A stretch of DNA of 9,349 nt, taken from Bacteroidales bacterium (GTDB lineage: Bacteria > Bacteroidota > Bacteroidia > Bacteroidales > VadinHA17). Location: contig PMIG01000396.1 in the NCBI GenBank assembly GCA_003157055.1, positions 1 to 9,349 of the forward strand, given 5' to 3'. This document shows, piece by piece, positions 1 through 6,225 of this stretch. The translations under genes and the position numbers were made by a program. Position 1 is the first letter of the stretch. The number at the start of each line of letters is the position of its first letter. The notes beneath the pieces are model-generated. The model ran no database searches. It had not been told where the DNA came from and saw nothing but the letters and a program-made list of their open reading frames with translations.

Positions 1-738
1 ATTGAATATGCAAGCAGAATACAGATGGCAATGCTTCCCATGGAGGATTATTTCGAGAAATCATTTTCGGACTATTTTATTTTCTTCAAACCAAGAGATA
101 TCGTAAGCGGTGATTTTTACTGGATCGCAGAGAACGATAAATCGATATTCTTTACCGTTGCCGATTGCACAGGGCATGGTGTACCGGGTGCTTTCATGAG
201 TACAATGGGCATTTCGACGCTGAATGAGATTGTATCGAATAACCGGAATCTGAAGGCAAATACAATTCTTAATATTCTAAGATCCAAGATAATGGGAGTC
301 CTTCATCAAACCGGTAAGGAAGGAGAGGCTGCTGATGGTATGGACATTTCACTTTGTGTGATGAATAAGGAAATGACAATACTTGAATATTCTGGTGCTT
401 ATAACCCTCTCTTTATTTTCCAAAGGGGCGAGCTGAAGGAATATAAGGCCAACAGGATGCCTATTGGAATTCATTATGGTGAAGAGGTATCTTTTACCAA
501 CTATGAAATCAATGTTTCAAAAGGAGATACAATTTATTTATTCTCTGATGGGTTTAGTGACCAGTTTGGCGGATCTGAGGGAACCAAATACAAGAAATCG
601 AACCTTAAGAAACTTCTTTCCGAGATATATTATCGTCCAATGGTAGAGCAACGGAATATTATTGATACAGAGTTAGCAAACTGGAAAGGTACAGGAGACC
701 AGATTGATGATATCACAATTATCGGAGTCAGAATTTAA
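1..738 (+). CDS. SpoIIE/PP2C-type serine phosphatase, C-terminal part (5' end outside window)
   Basis: This is the C-terminal catalytic domain of a SpoIIE-family (PPM/PP2C-like) protein serine/threonine phosphatase, which uses two metal ions to dephosphorylate partner proteins, often anti-sigma-factor antagonists. The frame is open from base 1 and begins IEYASRIQMAMLP, the usual entry to this domain, so the ATG at 25 is internal and the gene starts upstream. Metal-site motifs are visible: SGDFYW near residue 36, VADCTGHGVPGAFMS around residues 51-65, LFSDGFSDQFGG around 180-191 and DDITIIGV at the C-terminus. In Bacteroidota this domain usually follows TPR, two-component, GAF or HAMP sensor regions, but that part is not visible here. 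The next gene follows on the same strand after 82 bp with no obvious terminator. The domain call is very safe; the signal sensed is unknown. Confidence 0.93.
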   Translation: MEYASRIQMAMLPMEDYFEKSFSDYFIFFKPRDIVSGDFYWIAENDKSIFFTVADCTGHGVPGAFMSTMGISTLNEIVSNNRNLKANTILNILRSKIMGVLHQTGKEGEAADGMDISLCVMNKEMTILEYSGAYNPLFIFQRGELKEYKANRMPIGIHYGEEVSFTNYEINVSKGDTIYLFSDGFSDQFGGSEGTKYKKSNLKKLLSEIYYRPMVEQRNIIDTELANWKGTGDQIDDITIIGVRI

Positions 739-820
739 CTTATAACTTCTCACCACCTCGCCCTACCCGCTTTCGATAATTAAAAATCAGTTACCTTTAA
801 ATTGTATAATTCCAGAAATT

Positions 821-2224
821 ATGAAGATAAAATTTCTCGGTGCCGCCCGCGAAGTTACAGGAAGCAAACATCTGATAACGACCGATTCAGGCAAAAGACT
901 TCTTCTCGATTGCGGCATGTTCCAGGGCAAAGGCCTTGAGACTGACAGGATGAACAGAGACCTTGGTTTTGAACCCGAGTCGATAGATCATATTATTCTT
1001 ACTCATGCCCATATTGATCATGCCGGGTTGATTCCCTATATGTACAAACAGGGATTCAGAGGTTCTGTGGTTTGTACAAACGGCACTCGCGATCTTTGCG
1101 CAATAATGCTTTCAGATTCGGGATTCATACAAGAACATGATACCGAAACTTTCAACAAAAGACGGACAAAAAAGGGACTTCCTCCTGTAACGCCCATTTA
1201 TACCCAGAAGGATGCTGTTGCCAGCATGAGCCTTTTTATCGGGGTTCCAGGTGACATGAATTTCAGGATAGACGAAAATATAAAGGTAAGGTTTACCAGT
1301 ACAGGACATATGCTTGGCAGCGGTGTTGCAAACCTGCAGATAATTGAAAAGGGTCAGATTAAGAGAATAGCATATACAGGTGATATCGGAAGGCCTGTAG
1401 ACCCGATCCTTGCACCTCCTGTGCCGTTTCCTCAGGCCGATATCCTTATTACAGAATCGACTTATGGCGACAGGCTTCACGATGATAACACTTCTGCAGA
1501 AGAAAAACTTCTCGATGTTCTCATGAATACCTGTGTCAATAAGGGCGGAAAGCTTATAATTCCGGCTTTCAGCGTGGGACGGACACAGGAAATTGTTTTT
1601 GCCCTGAATAATTTTTTCAATGCAGGAAGACTGCCGAAGATAGATGTCTTTGTCGACAGCCCACTGGCTGTAAATGCGACTACTGTCTTTCAGATGCACC
1701 CGGAATGTTTTAACAGTGAATTCGCAAAAGTGCTAAAAACTGACAGTGATCCCTTCGGCTTTGACGGCCTCTCCTATATTACAAAGGTGGAAGATTCAAA
1801 AAAACTGAATGATCATAAACAGCCGTGTATAATAATTTCGGCATCAGGCATGGCAGAAGCCGGCCGTATTAAACATCATCTGGCAAATAATATTTCAAAT
1901 CCCGCAAATACTGTACTTTTTGTTGGTTATTGTGCTCCTTCAACACTTGGAGCCAGAATCCAAGGAGGGATAAAAGAGGTTTCAATTTTTGGTACTGTTT
2001 ATCCGATAAATGCAGAGATCCAGAATATAGAATCATTTTCCGGCCACGCCGATTATAAGGAACTGATTCAATTCCTCGGATGCCAGGAAAAGAGCGCTAT
2101 TGAAAAGACTTTTATTGTACATGGTGAATATGAGACCCAAAAGAAATATGTTGCTATGTTGCAGCAGGAAGGTTATAAGAATCTGGAAATACCTGCAAGA
2201 GGACAGGAGTTCGATGTTTTATAA
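821..2224 (+). CDS. beta-CASP metallo-beta-lactamase RNA-processing-type nuclease
   Basis: A 467-residue protein of the MBL-fold/beta-CASP family (CPSF73/Ysh1-like), whose members are two-zinc endo- or exoribonucleases in the cytoplasm. Visible motifs in order are THAHIDHAG (61-69, metal motif 2), TGHMLGSG (161-168, motif 3), YTGDIG (185-190, motif 4), TESTYGDR (211-218, beta-CASP motif A region), PAFSVGRTQE (248-257), SASGMAEAGRIKHHL (340-354, beta-CASP motif B), SFSGHAD (405-411, motif C) and VHGE (433-436). Length and motif order match full-length bacterial members, so it is intact. The ATG at 821 gives the typical MKIKFLGAAREVTGS start. A weak -7-like box (TACCTTTA, 792-799) lies upstream; no clear Shine-Dalgarno is seen. 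It converges on the metallopeptidase gene with only 6 bp between stop codons. The substrate RNA cannot be told from sequence, and other nucleic-acid hydrolase roles remain possible. Confidence 0.95.
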   Translation: MKIKFLGAAREVTGSKHLITTDSGKRLLLDCGMFQGKGLETDRMNRDLGFEPESIDHIILTHAHIDHAGLIPYMYKQGFRGSVVCTNGTRDLCAIMLSDSGFIQEHDTETFNKRRTKKGLPPVTPIYTQKDAVASMSLFIGVPGDMNFRIDENIKVRFTSTGHMLGSGVANLQIIEKGQIKRIAYTGDIGRPVDPILAPPVPFPQADILITESTYGDRLHDDNTSAEEKLLDVLMNTCVNKGGKLIIPAFSVGRTQEIVFALNNFFNAGRLPKIDVFVDSPLAVNATTVFQMHPECFNSEFAKVLKTDSDPFGFDGLSYITKVEDSKKLNDHKQPCIIISASGMAEAGRIKHHLANNISNPANTVLFVGYCAPSTLGARIQGGIKEVSIFGTVYPINAEIQNIESFSGHADYKELIQFLGCQEKSAIEKTFIVHGEYETQKKYVAMLQQEGYKNLEIPARGQEFDVL

Positions 2225-2230
2225 TTCTGG

Positions 2231-2914
2231 TCATCTCATGACATATTTTCTGAGCTCCTTCCTTACTAATTTGTAGTCAGGCAGTAGTTCTTCCAGCAGA
2301 TTGTAAAACCCCTTTCCGTGATTTGGATGCTTAAGATGGCACAGTTCATGAACTATAATGTATTCATAGAATTTCTCGTCGAGTTTGATCAGTTCTGAGC
2401 TTATTGAGATCCTCCCTTTTGCGGAGCAGCTTCCCCACCTGCTTTTAGATGCTCTTACTACCATTGAATAAGGTTCAAAGTGGTAACTTTCGTATTTTCT
2501 TAATATTTTCTCAAGCAGCAATCTGAAATATTGCATTGCCTGCTCCCGGTACCATTTATCCAGCAGGGTTTTTACCTTCCTGGTGTTTCTAATATCTGGT
2601 AATCCGACTTCAATAATGTCGTCGTACTTCCTGACAAATGCCACTGGCGATGCGATAAGTCTCAGTTTATTCTCTTTCCCCATAATAAAATGGTATTCAC
2701 CATCCGTGTATTTTTTACCGTAATTTATTCTGACAGAATCCGAATAATTATTAAGATGCTTCTTTATCCAGGCTGACTTCTCATTAACAAACTTGTCAAT
2801 TTTTTCCGGTGATACACTTTTAGGAGCCCTGACAACCACTCCGTCATGAGGACTTATGCTGATTGATATTGATCTGCGCCTCGAAAAAATTACCTTATAA
2901 TCAATTTCACTCAT
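2231..2914 (-). CDS. YgjP/DUF45-type zinc metallopeptidase (SprT/WLM-like)
   Basis: A 227-residue YgjP-like (DUF45) protein. The family has a zincin fold, and its cellular role is poorly defined. The signature is clear: SRWGSCS (158-164), then IIVHELCHLKHPNH (186-199) with HExxH zinc ligands H189 and H193, catalytic E190 and probable third ligand H199, followed by FYNLLEELLPDYK. I chose the ATG at 2914 (MSEIDYKVIFSRRR). An in-frame ATG six codons further upstream (2932) lies inside a GC-rich repeat element and adds residues MGGQPS that look non-native. No Shine-Dalgarno precedes 2914, as is usual in Bacteroidota. No neighbour suggests a pathway; the gene is monocistronic and convergent with the beta-CASP nuclease gene. 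The repeat sits where the promoter would normally be, so transcription probably starts within or beyond it. Confidence 0.93.
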   Translation of the reverse strand: MSEIDYKVIFSRRRSISISISPHDGVVVRAPKSVSPEKIDKFVNEKSAWIKKHLNNYSDSVRINYGKKYTDGEYHFIMGKENKLRLIASPVAFVRKYDDIIEVGLPDIRNTRKVKTLLDKWYREQAMQYFRLLLEKILRKYESYHFEPYSMVVRASKSRWGSCSAKGRISISSELIKLDEKFYEYIIVHELCHLKHPNHGKGFYNLLEELLPDYKLVRKELRKYVMR

Positions 2915-2920
2915 ACTCGG

Positions 2921-3037
2921 TTGGCCCCCCATCCCCCCTGAAGGGGGGTTAAATTGGTTAATAAATTTTGATCTATCAACTGAGTCAAGCCCCTTTTAGG
3001 GGGCAGGCCATGCTTTAGCGTGGCCGGGGGTTGTCGT
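2921..3037 (-). repeat. GC-rich multi-hairpin intergenic repeat element
   Basis: A stretch of about 117 bp with three short hairpins in an otherwise AT-rich gap. Hairpin 1 is CCCCCC-TGAA-GGGGGG (2933-2948). Hairpin 2 is GCCCC/GGGGC around TTTTAG (2989-3004). Hairpin 3 is GGCCATGC-TTTA-GCGTGGCC (3006-3025), with one G-T wobble. Read on the minus strand it runs from CAACCCCCGGCC through CCCCTAAAAGGGG to TTAACCCCCCTTCAGGGGGG, a modular pattern I recall as dispersed in Bacteroidota genomes. Its composition differs sharply from the flanks, which suggests insertion. It ends only about 7 bp from the metallopeptidase start codon. The boundaries are approximate, and no transposase or clear target duplication is visible. 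Confidence 0.6.
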
Positions 3038-3287
3038 TCAATCATTAAAAAATTATAACAATTCGTTAAAATAACTATAAAATGCAAAAACAAAACTTAT
3101 TTCTGGAATAAACAATTTACTATTGTTGTCTGTTAATAGAATATAAGTTCATAGATTGAAAAAGAGTATAATGATATTTGCCCACATCGATTCTTATTCG
3201 TCACTCATGACGACACAGACAATTCAGGCTTTAGGTTAGTCAGGTTAATTAGGTTAATTAGGTTAATTCTCAAATCATGTGGGTGAT
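3038..3287. other. AT-rich intergenic region with small inverted repeats, no gene seen
   Basis: No open frame of substance, tRNA or recognisable ncRNA is found. The left half (3038-3180) is plain AT-rich DNA. The right half carries a perfect short hairpin TCGTCA-CTCA-TGACGA (3198-3213), a 9-bp tandem repeat (3232-3267), and an imperfect inverted pair, CCCACATCGATT (3181-3192) against AATCATGTGGG (3274-3283 plus the preceding A), that brackets both. The promoter of the metallopeptidase gene probably lies somewhere here, but I see no good TAnnTTTG box on that strand. Confidence 0.4.
3232..3267. repeat. 9-bp tandem repeat, four copies of TAGGTTAAT
   Basis: Four head-to-tail 9-mers: TAGGTTAGT, CAGGTTAAT, TAGGTTAAT and TAGGTTAAT. 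The last two are identical and the first two each differ by one base. Copy number probably varies between strains through replication slippage. It lies downstream of the metallophosphoesterase terminator and is intergenic, so no coding effect is expected. Confidence 0.8.
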
Positions 3288-3318
3288 AAAACGGGAGGCA
3301 GTCAGCCCCCCGTTTTTT
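3288..3318 (-). terminator. Intrinsic terminator of the metallophosphoesterase gene
   Basis: A stem with arms AAAACGGGAGGC (3288-3299) and GCCCCCCGTTTT (3305-3316), one A/C mismatch and loop AGTCA. Read on the minus strand it is a GC-rich hairpin followed by TTTT, placed 22 bp past the stop codon of the metallophosphoesterase gene. The plus strand has an even better T-tract (T6 then CTTT), so the site may also stop rightward transcription coming out of the intergenic region. Confidence 0.75.
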
Positions 3319-3337
3319 CTTTATATACGAAGGAAAA

Positions 3338-4519
3338 CTATTCCGCAACAAGGGTTAACAAAGTTATTTCGGGTGGCATCCATATCCGGAAGGGAACAAC
3401 CAGCGTACCCAATCCACGATTGACATAGTGATACTGGTTTCCTTCCGAGTAGAGTCCGTTCCAGTGAGGATAGAAATATTTTATGGGACTCCATCTGAAC
3501 CATTTTGTGATCACACCCATCTGCATACCATGGGTATGGCCTGAGAGAGTAAGATTTATATCTGTTTTTCCTGCGACATCTGTCTCCCATTGATTGGGAT
3601 CATGGCACAGGAATATTTTAAAATCAGCGCTGTCGGTCCCCTCCATGGCTCTCCGGAGATCACCATGAATCATCCTTGAGTGCCTGCCTCCAGTCACTAC
3701 ACCGATAATTGAAACCTTTACTCCGCCTATTTCCCTGATTATATTACTTTCATTTAAGATTATATATCCCGAGGCTTTGATCTTTTCAGAAACCTTCATC
3801 AGAATTTCTGCCTTGTCGTTCAGCGTGGACTTTGGCATATAGGTTCCAATATCATGGTTCCCGATTATGGCGAAGTTGCCATACCTGCTCTTTTCGCGCA
3901 AAAGTATTGTATCGCAACTGTCAAATTCCCTCCAGCCATAGCTTATGAAATCGCCTGTATTTATAATTATATCGGGTTTTAGATCATTGACAATCCCAAT
4001 CGCTTTCTGAAGCTTGTCGTAATGATTATAGAATCCGGACAGGTGAAGGTCAGAAATTTGCACTATCCTCAGTCCGTTAAGCCCTGGTTTAAGATTTTTA
4101 ATTTTTACGGTTATTTCTTCCGTCTTGAAATTAAACCTACCGATAAAAGTGCCACAGAAGACTAGGAGGAATATTAAAGATGACAAGACTAATCCTGCAA
4201 CTGTGAGACCCTTCATGTATGTTCCTCTTCTTATTTTTATCAGCCTACCGGTGAAGTGAAATAAACTTAAAAGAAACCTTGGAATTGCAACTGCACATAT
4301 CATCCCGGTCAGATTCATATGAAAAGATATATTTTCCGGATTATCGTAAAAGCCCTTATATGTCCTGGTCCTTATGAAAAAATACCAGAGAACAATACTT
4401 AAAACAAAATTGATTGTCAATGAGATATAAAATTTTAGTCCGGAACGGTTCTGATAAAGTTCCCTGAGCACAAGATATGTGAGTATCTCAAGAGTAATGA
4501 GGATAATGAATACCGGCAT
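3338..4519 (-). CDS. Membrane-anchored calcineurin-like metallophosphoesterase (YaeI/YkuE-like)
   Basis: A 393-residue protein with an N-terminal membrane region and a C-terminal two-metal phosphoesterase domain. Four hydrophobic segments are visible at about residues 2-19, 30-50, 68-88 and 104-126. The catalytic motifs follow: QISDLHLSG (D157, H159), NTGDF (D190), GNHD (N221, H222), LCHDP (H306) and LSGHTHGMQMG (H328, H330), then a conserved VNRGLG stretch at 367-372. The common GHTHGGQ motif reads GHTHGMQ here, which leaves the metal-binding histidines intact. Related proteins include YkuE and YaeI, some of which act on lipid-linked substrates such as UDP-2,3-diacylglucosamine. The true substrate is not determined from sequence. 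The orientation of the catalytic domain (cytoplasmic or periplasmic) was not resolved. The start at 4519 places the first membrane segment at the N-terminus, with a -7-like box about 17 bp upstream. Confidence 0.92.
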   Translation of the reverse strand: MPVFIILITLEILTYLVLRELYQNRSGLKFYISLTINFVLSIVLWYFFIRTRTYKGFYDNPENISFHMNLTGMICAVAIPRFLLSLFHFTGRLIKIRRGTYMKGLTVAGLVLSSLIFLLVFCGTFIGRFNFKTEEITVKIKNLKPGLNGLRIVQISDLHLSGFYNHYDKLQKAIGIVNDLKPDIIINTGDFISYGWREFDSCDTILLREKSRYGNFAIIGNHDIGTYMPKSTLNDKAEILMKVSEKIKASGYIILNESNIIREIGGVKVSIIGVVTGGRHSRMIHGDLRRAMEGTDSADFKIFLCHDPNQWETDVAGKTDINLTLSGHTHGMQMGVITKWFRWSPIKYFYPHWNGLYSEGNQYHYVNRGLGTLVVPFRIWMPPEITLLTLVAE

Positions 4520-4535
4520 GTTATAATATTTAATT

Positions 4536-4543
4536 CAAAATTA
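4536..4543 (-). promoter_or_regulatory. Possible Bacteroidota -7 box for the metallophosphoesterase gene
   Basis: On the minus strand TAATTTTG matches TAnnTTTG and sits 16 bases before the ATG at 4519, which implies a very short leader. No convincing TTTG -33 element is found about 19-21 bp upstream, so this is only a candidate in AT-rich DNA. Confidence 0.3.
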
Positions 4544-4598
4544 GTCAAATAATTCTTTACCCGATTTTATTACTTTCACATGTTTTTAACTTAAGCTG

Positions 4599-5036
4599 AT
4601 GACTGAAGTGAAATTTTATGATCCTGGGTTTAAACCGGAAGGACATCTTGCATATTCGGTTATAACTGCCCGATTTGAAGACAAATGGATATTTGTCCGA
4701 CATAGAGAACGAACTACATGGGAGATTCCCGGAGGGCATATTGAAGAAGGAGAATCTTCAGATATGGCGGCTTCGAGAGAGCTGATGGAGGAAACGGGTG
4801 CAATCGATTTTGTCCTTATTTGTGTTGCGACTTATTCAGTCGAGAATAATGGGAATATTGGATTCGGGAGGCTTTATTATGCTGAAGTAGCCAGGTTGGG
4901 AGTAATTCCTGACAGTTCTGAAATAGAAGAAGCTATATTGACTGATGATATCCCGGAGAATCTAACCTGGTATGAGATCCAACCGCATTTGTTCCGGAAA
5001 GTTAAAGATTTTCTCGGGGAAACAGGAGCGATTTAA
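4599..5036 (+). CDS. Nudix hydrolase
   Basis: A 145-residue single-domain Nudix protein. Such enzymes cleave nucleoside diphosphates linked to another moiety, releasing phosphate or a monophosphate, and need Mg2+. The Nudix box is perfect: starting at the second G of GGHIEEGE it reads G-x5-E-x7-REL-M-EETGA (about residues 46-68), with the metal-binding RELMEE helix intact. It is preceded by WEIPGG, which marks the strand before the box. The C-terminal segment IPENLTWYEIQPHLF resembles the tail of small 8-oxo-dGTP diphosphatase-like members, but sequence alone cannot assign the substrate. The gene is divergent from the metallophosphoesterase gene across 79 bp. Its stop codon overlaps that of the opposing phosphatase gene at the palindrome TTAA (5033-5036). 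The ATG at 4599 is the only sensible start; no strong Shine-Dalgarno is seen. Confidence 0.92.
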   Translation: MTEVKFYDPGFKPEGHLAYSVITARFEDKWIFVRHRERTTWEIPGGHIEEGESSDMAASRELMEETGAIDFVLICVATYSVENNGNIGFGRLYYAEVARLGVIPDSSEIEEAILTDDIPENLTWYEIQPHLFRKVKDFLGETGAI

Positions 5037-6217
5037 ATATACTCAAAAGTTACTTGTTTAAGCCACTTTTCTTCCAGCAGCCTTGCAATTCGCTTTACAA
5101 CCGTTCGCCTGATCTCGAGTTCAACAGGGAGCGTGGGATCCTGATGAGCAATATTGATCCTGGTACCGATAATAAAATGTATCTCATCACTTTCCATCAG
5201 CATCTTCACGATCTTATCGGCAGGTCCTTTACCCAGCCTGACACTATTATTGAATGTCTTAAGTATCTCATTCACTTTCTGAAGGGTGAGGATGCCCTCT
5301 GTAACCAGGTCTATGCCTTCAAGAAAGCTTTCCGGAGGAAGCTCGGGATCTTCGAAAATAAGTTCATCCACTATTGTCCTGTTCAGTTCTCTGGCCACAA
5401 TATCGGCTGTTGTTCCGCCGCATAGGATTACTTTTCCTTCGTATCCACTTATTTTTAATGCCAGTTCCTTATCCTTCTCCTTTTCAAAAGGGGGACCAGT
5501 GCAGATCATCAGTTTACGGGGCTCACGGAAATATATTACAGCGCAGCTTATATCGTCCTTTGCCTTGTATCCGTCGTTCTTGTGAGCCATAGTAACAATT
5601 TTACCAGCGAGTACTACCGCAGAAATAGACGATTCACTAGTAACAAGCTGGGATGCATAAGCAGCAATATTATCTCTTTCCCATCCGAAAGGGAAGGATT
5701 CGCTGCCCATTCCGCTCTGTGAGACTCCATCTGTGCAGAAAACGATACGATCCTCTTTCTGGGGCACGAAGGTGCATGATCGCAGCACCTTACCGGCATT
5801 CTTACCTTTGTCCAGTACAACCTTCTTCCATTGGACATCAAGCTCTTTGTTTCCCTTCAGGATGATTGTGGAAGGATTGTCATATTCAAGGATATTAGCC
5901 TTTCCACTGCTGTCGATATCAACAATGGTAAAAGTCGAATAGCTTATTTTCCTGTCACTGCAGACCGGCAGGGTATTCATGATTATCTCCGCGATGCGGT
6001 CAACCTCCTTATGCTCCCGGGTGAAGTTAAGCGCCATCGTGGCTGTAAGTGTAGCCAGGATATTGGCTTTAACGCCATGGCCCATCCCATCAGACAAGAC
6101 AGCAATAACCCTCTCTTCTTCACGGATATACCTGTAAAGAAAGACATCACCACAGATCCTCTCTTCGTCGTGATTTCGCTGCTGGCTGTTTACCTCTATG
6201 AAAAAATCTTTCCTCAC
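5033..6217 (-). CDS. SpoIIE-type phosphatase of the hydrogenase-associated sensory cluster
   Basis: A 394-residue protein. Residues 1 to about 232 form a PPM/SpoIIE-like serine phosphatase domain with the metal aspartates visible: ICGD (D24), LSDGMGHG (D43), FCTDGVSQ (D163) and AKDDISC (D221, D222). Residues about 235-394 are an extra C-terminal domain (TGPPFEKEKD, VILCGGTTADIVARELNR, then predominantly helical sequence) that I cannot assign to a function. As I recall, proteins of this build (TM1422-like) recur next to bifurcating hydrogenases. The start is GTG at 6217 (MRKDFFIEVNSQQRN). No upstream ATG fits, and the next in-frame ATG is inside the domain. It lies 8 bp downstream of the Fe-S/PAS gene, so the two are surely co-transcribed. 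I infer that it dephosphorylates a protein partner under control of the PAS/Fe-S protein; no partner kinase or STAS protein is seen in the window. Confidence 0.9.
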   Translation of the reverse strand: MRKDFFIEVNSQQRNHDEERICGDVFLYRYIREEERVIAVLSDGMGHGVKANILATLTATMALNFTREHKEVDRIAEIIMNTLPVCSDRKISYSTFTIVDIDSSGKANILEYDNPSTIILKGNKELDVQWKKVVLDKGKNAGKVLRSCTFVPQKEDRIVFCTDGVSQSGMGSESFPFGWERDNIAAYASQLVTSESSISAVVLAGKIVTMAHKNDGYKAKDDISCAVIYFREPRKLMICTGPPFEKEKDKELALKISGYEGKVILCGGTTADIVARELNRTIVDELIFEDPELPPESFLEGIDLVTEGILTLQKVNEILKTFNNSVRLGKGPADKIVKMLMESDEIHFIIGTRINIAHQDPTLPVELEIRRTVVKRIARLLEEKWLKQVTFEYI

Positions 6218-6225
6218 AGGGTCTT

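Noticed and set aside
1..738. Functional link between the left-end SpoIIE phosphatase and the hydrogenase-linked one
   Set aside because: They are over 4 kb apart, separated by unrelated genes, and belong to different subtypes. Phosphatases of this family are common in Bacteroidota.
1112..1699. Antisense open frame of 195 codons within the beta-CASP gene
   Set aside because: It lies wholly opposite a gene with clear family motifs, resembles no family I know, and is best explained as a coding shadow.
2933..2948. Intrinsic terminator for the beta-CASP gene
   Set aside because: The hairpin is about 700 bp past that gene on the far side of the convergent metallopeptidase gene, has no good T-tract, and belongs to the GC-rich repeat.
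3232..3267. CRISPR array
   Set aside because: The units are 9 bp and directly adjacent with no spacers, and no cas gene is near.
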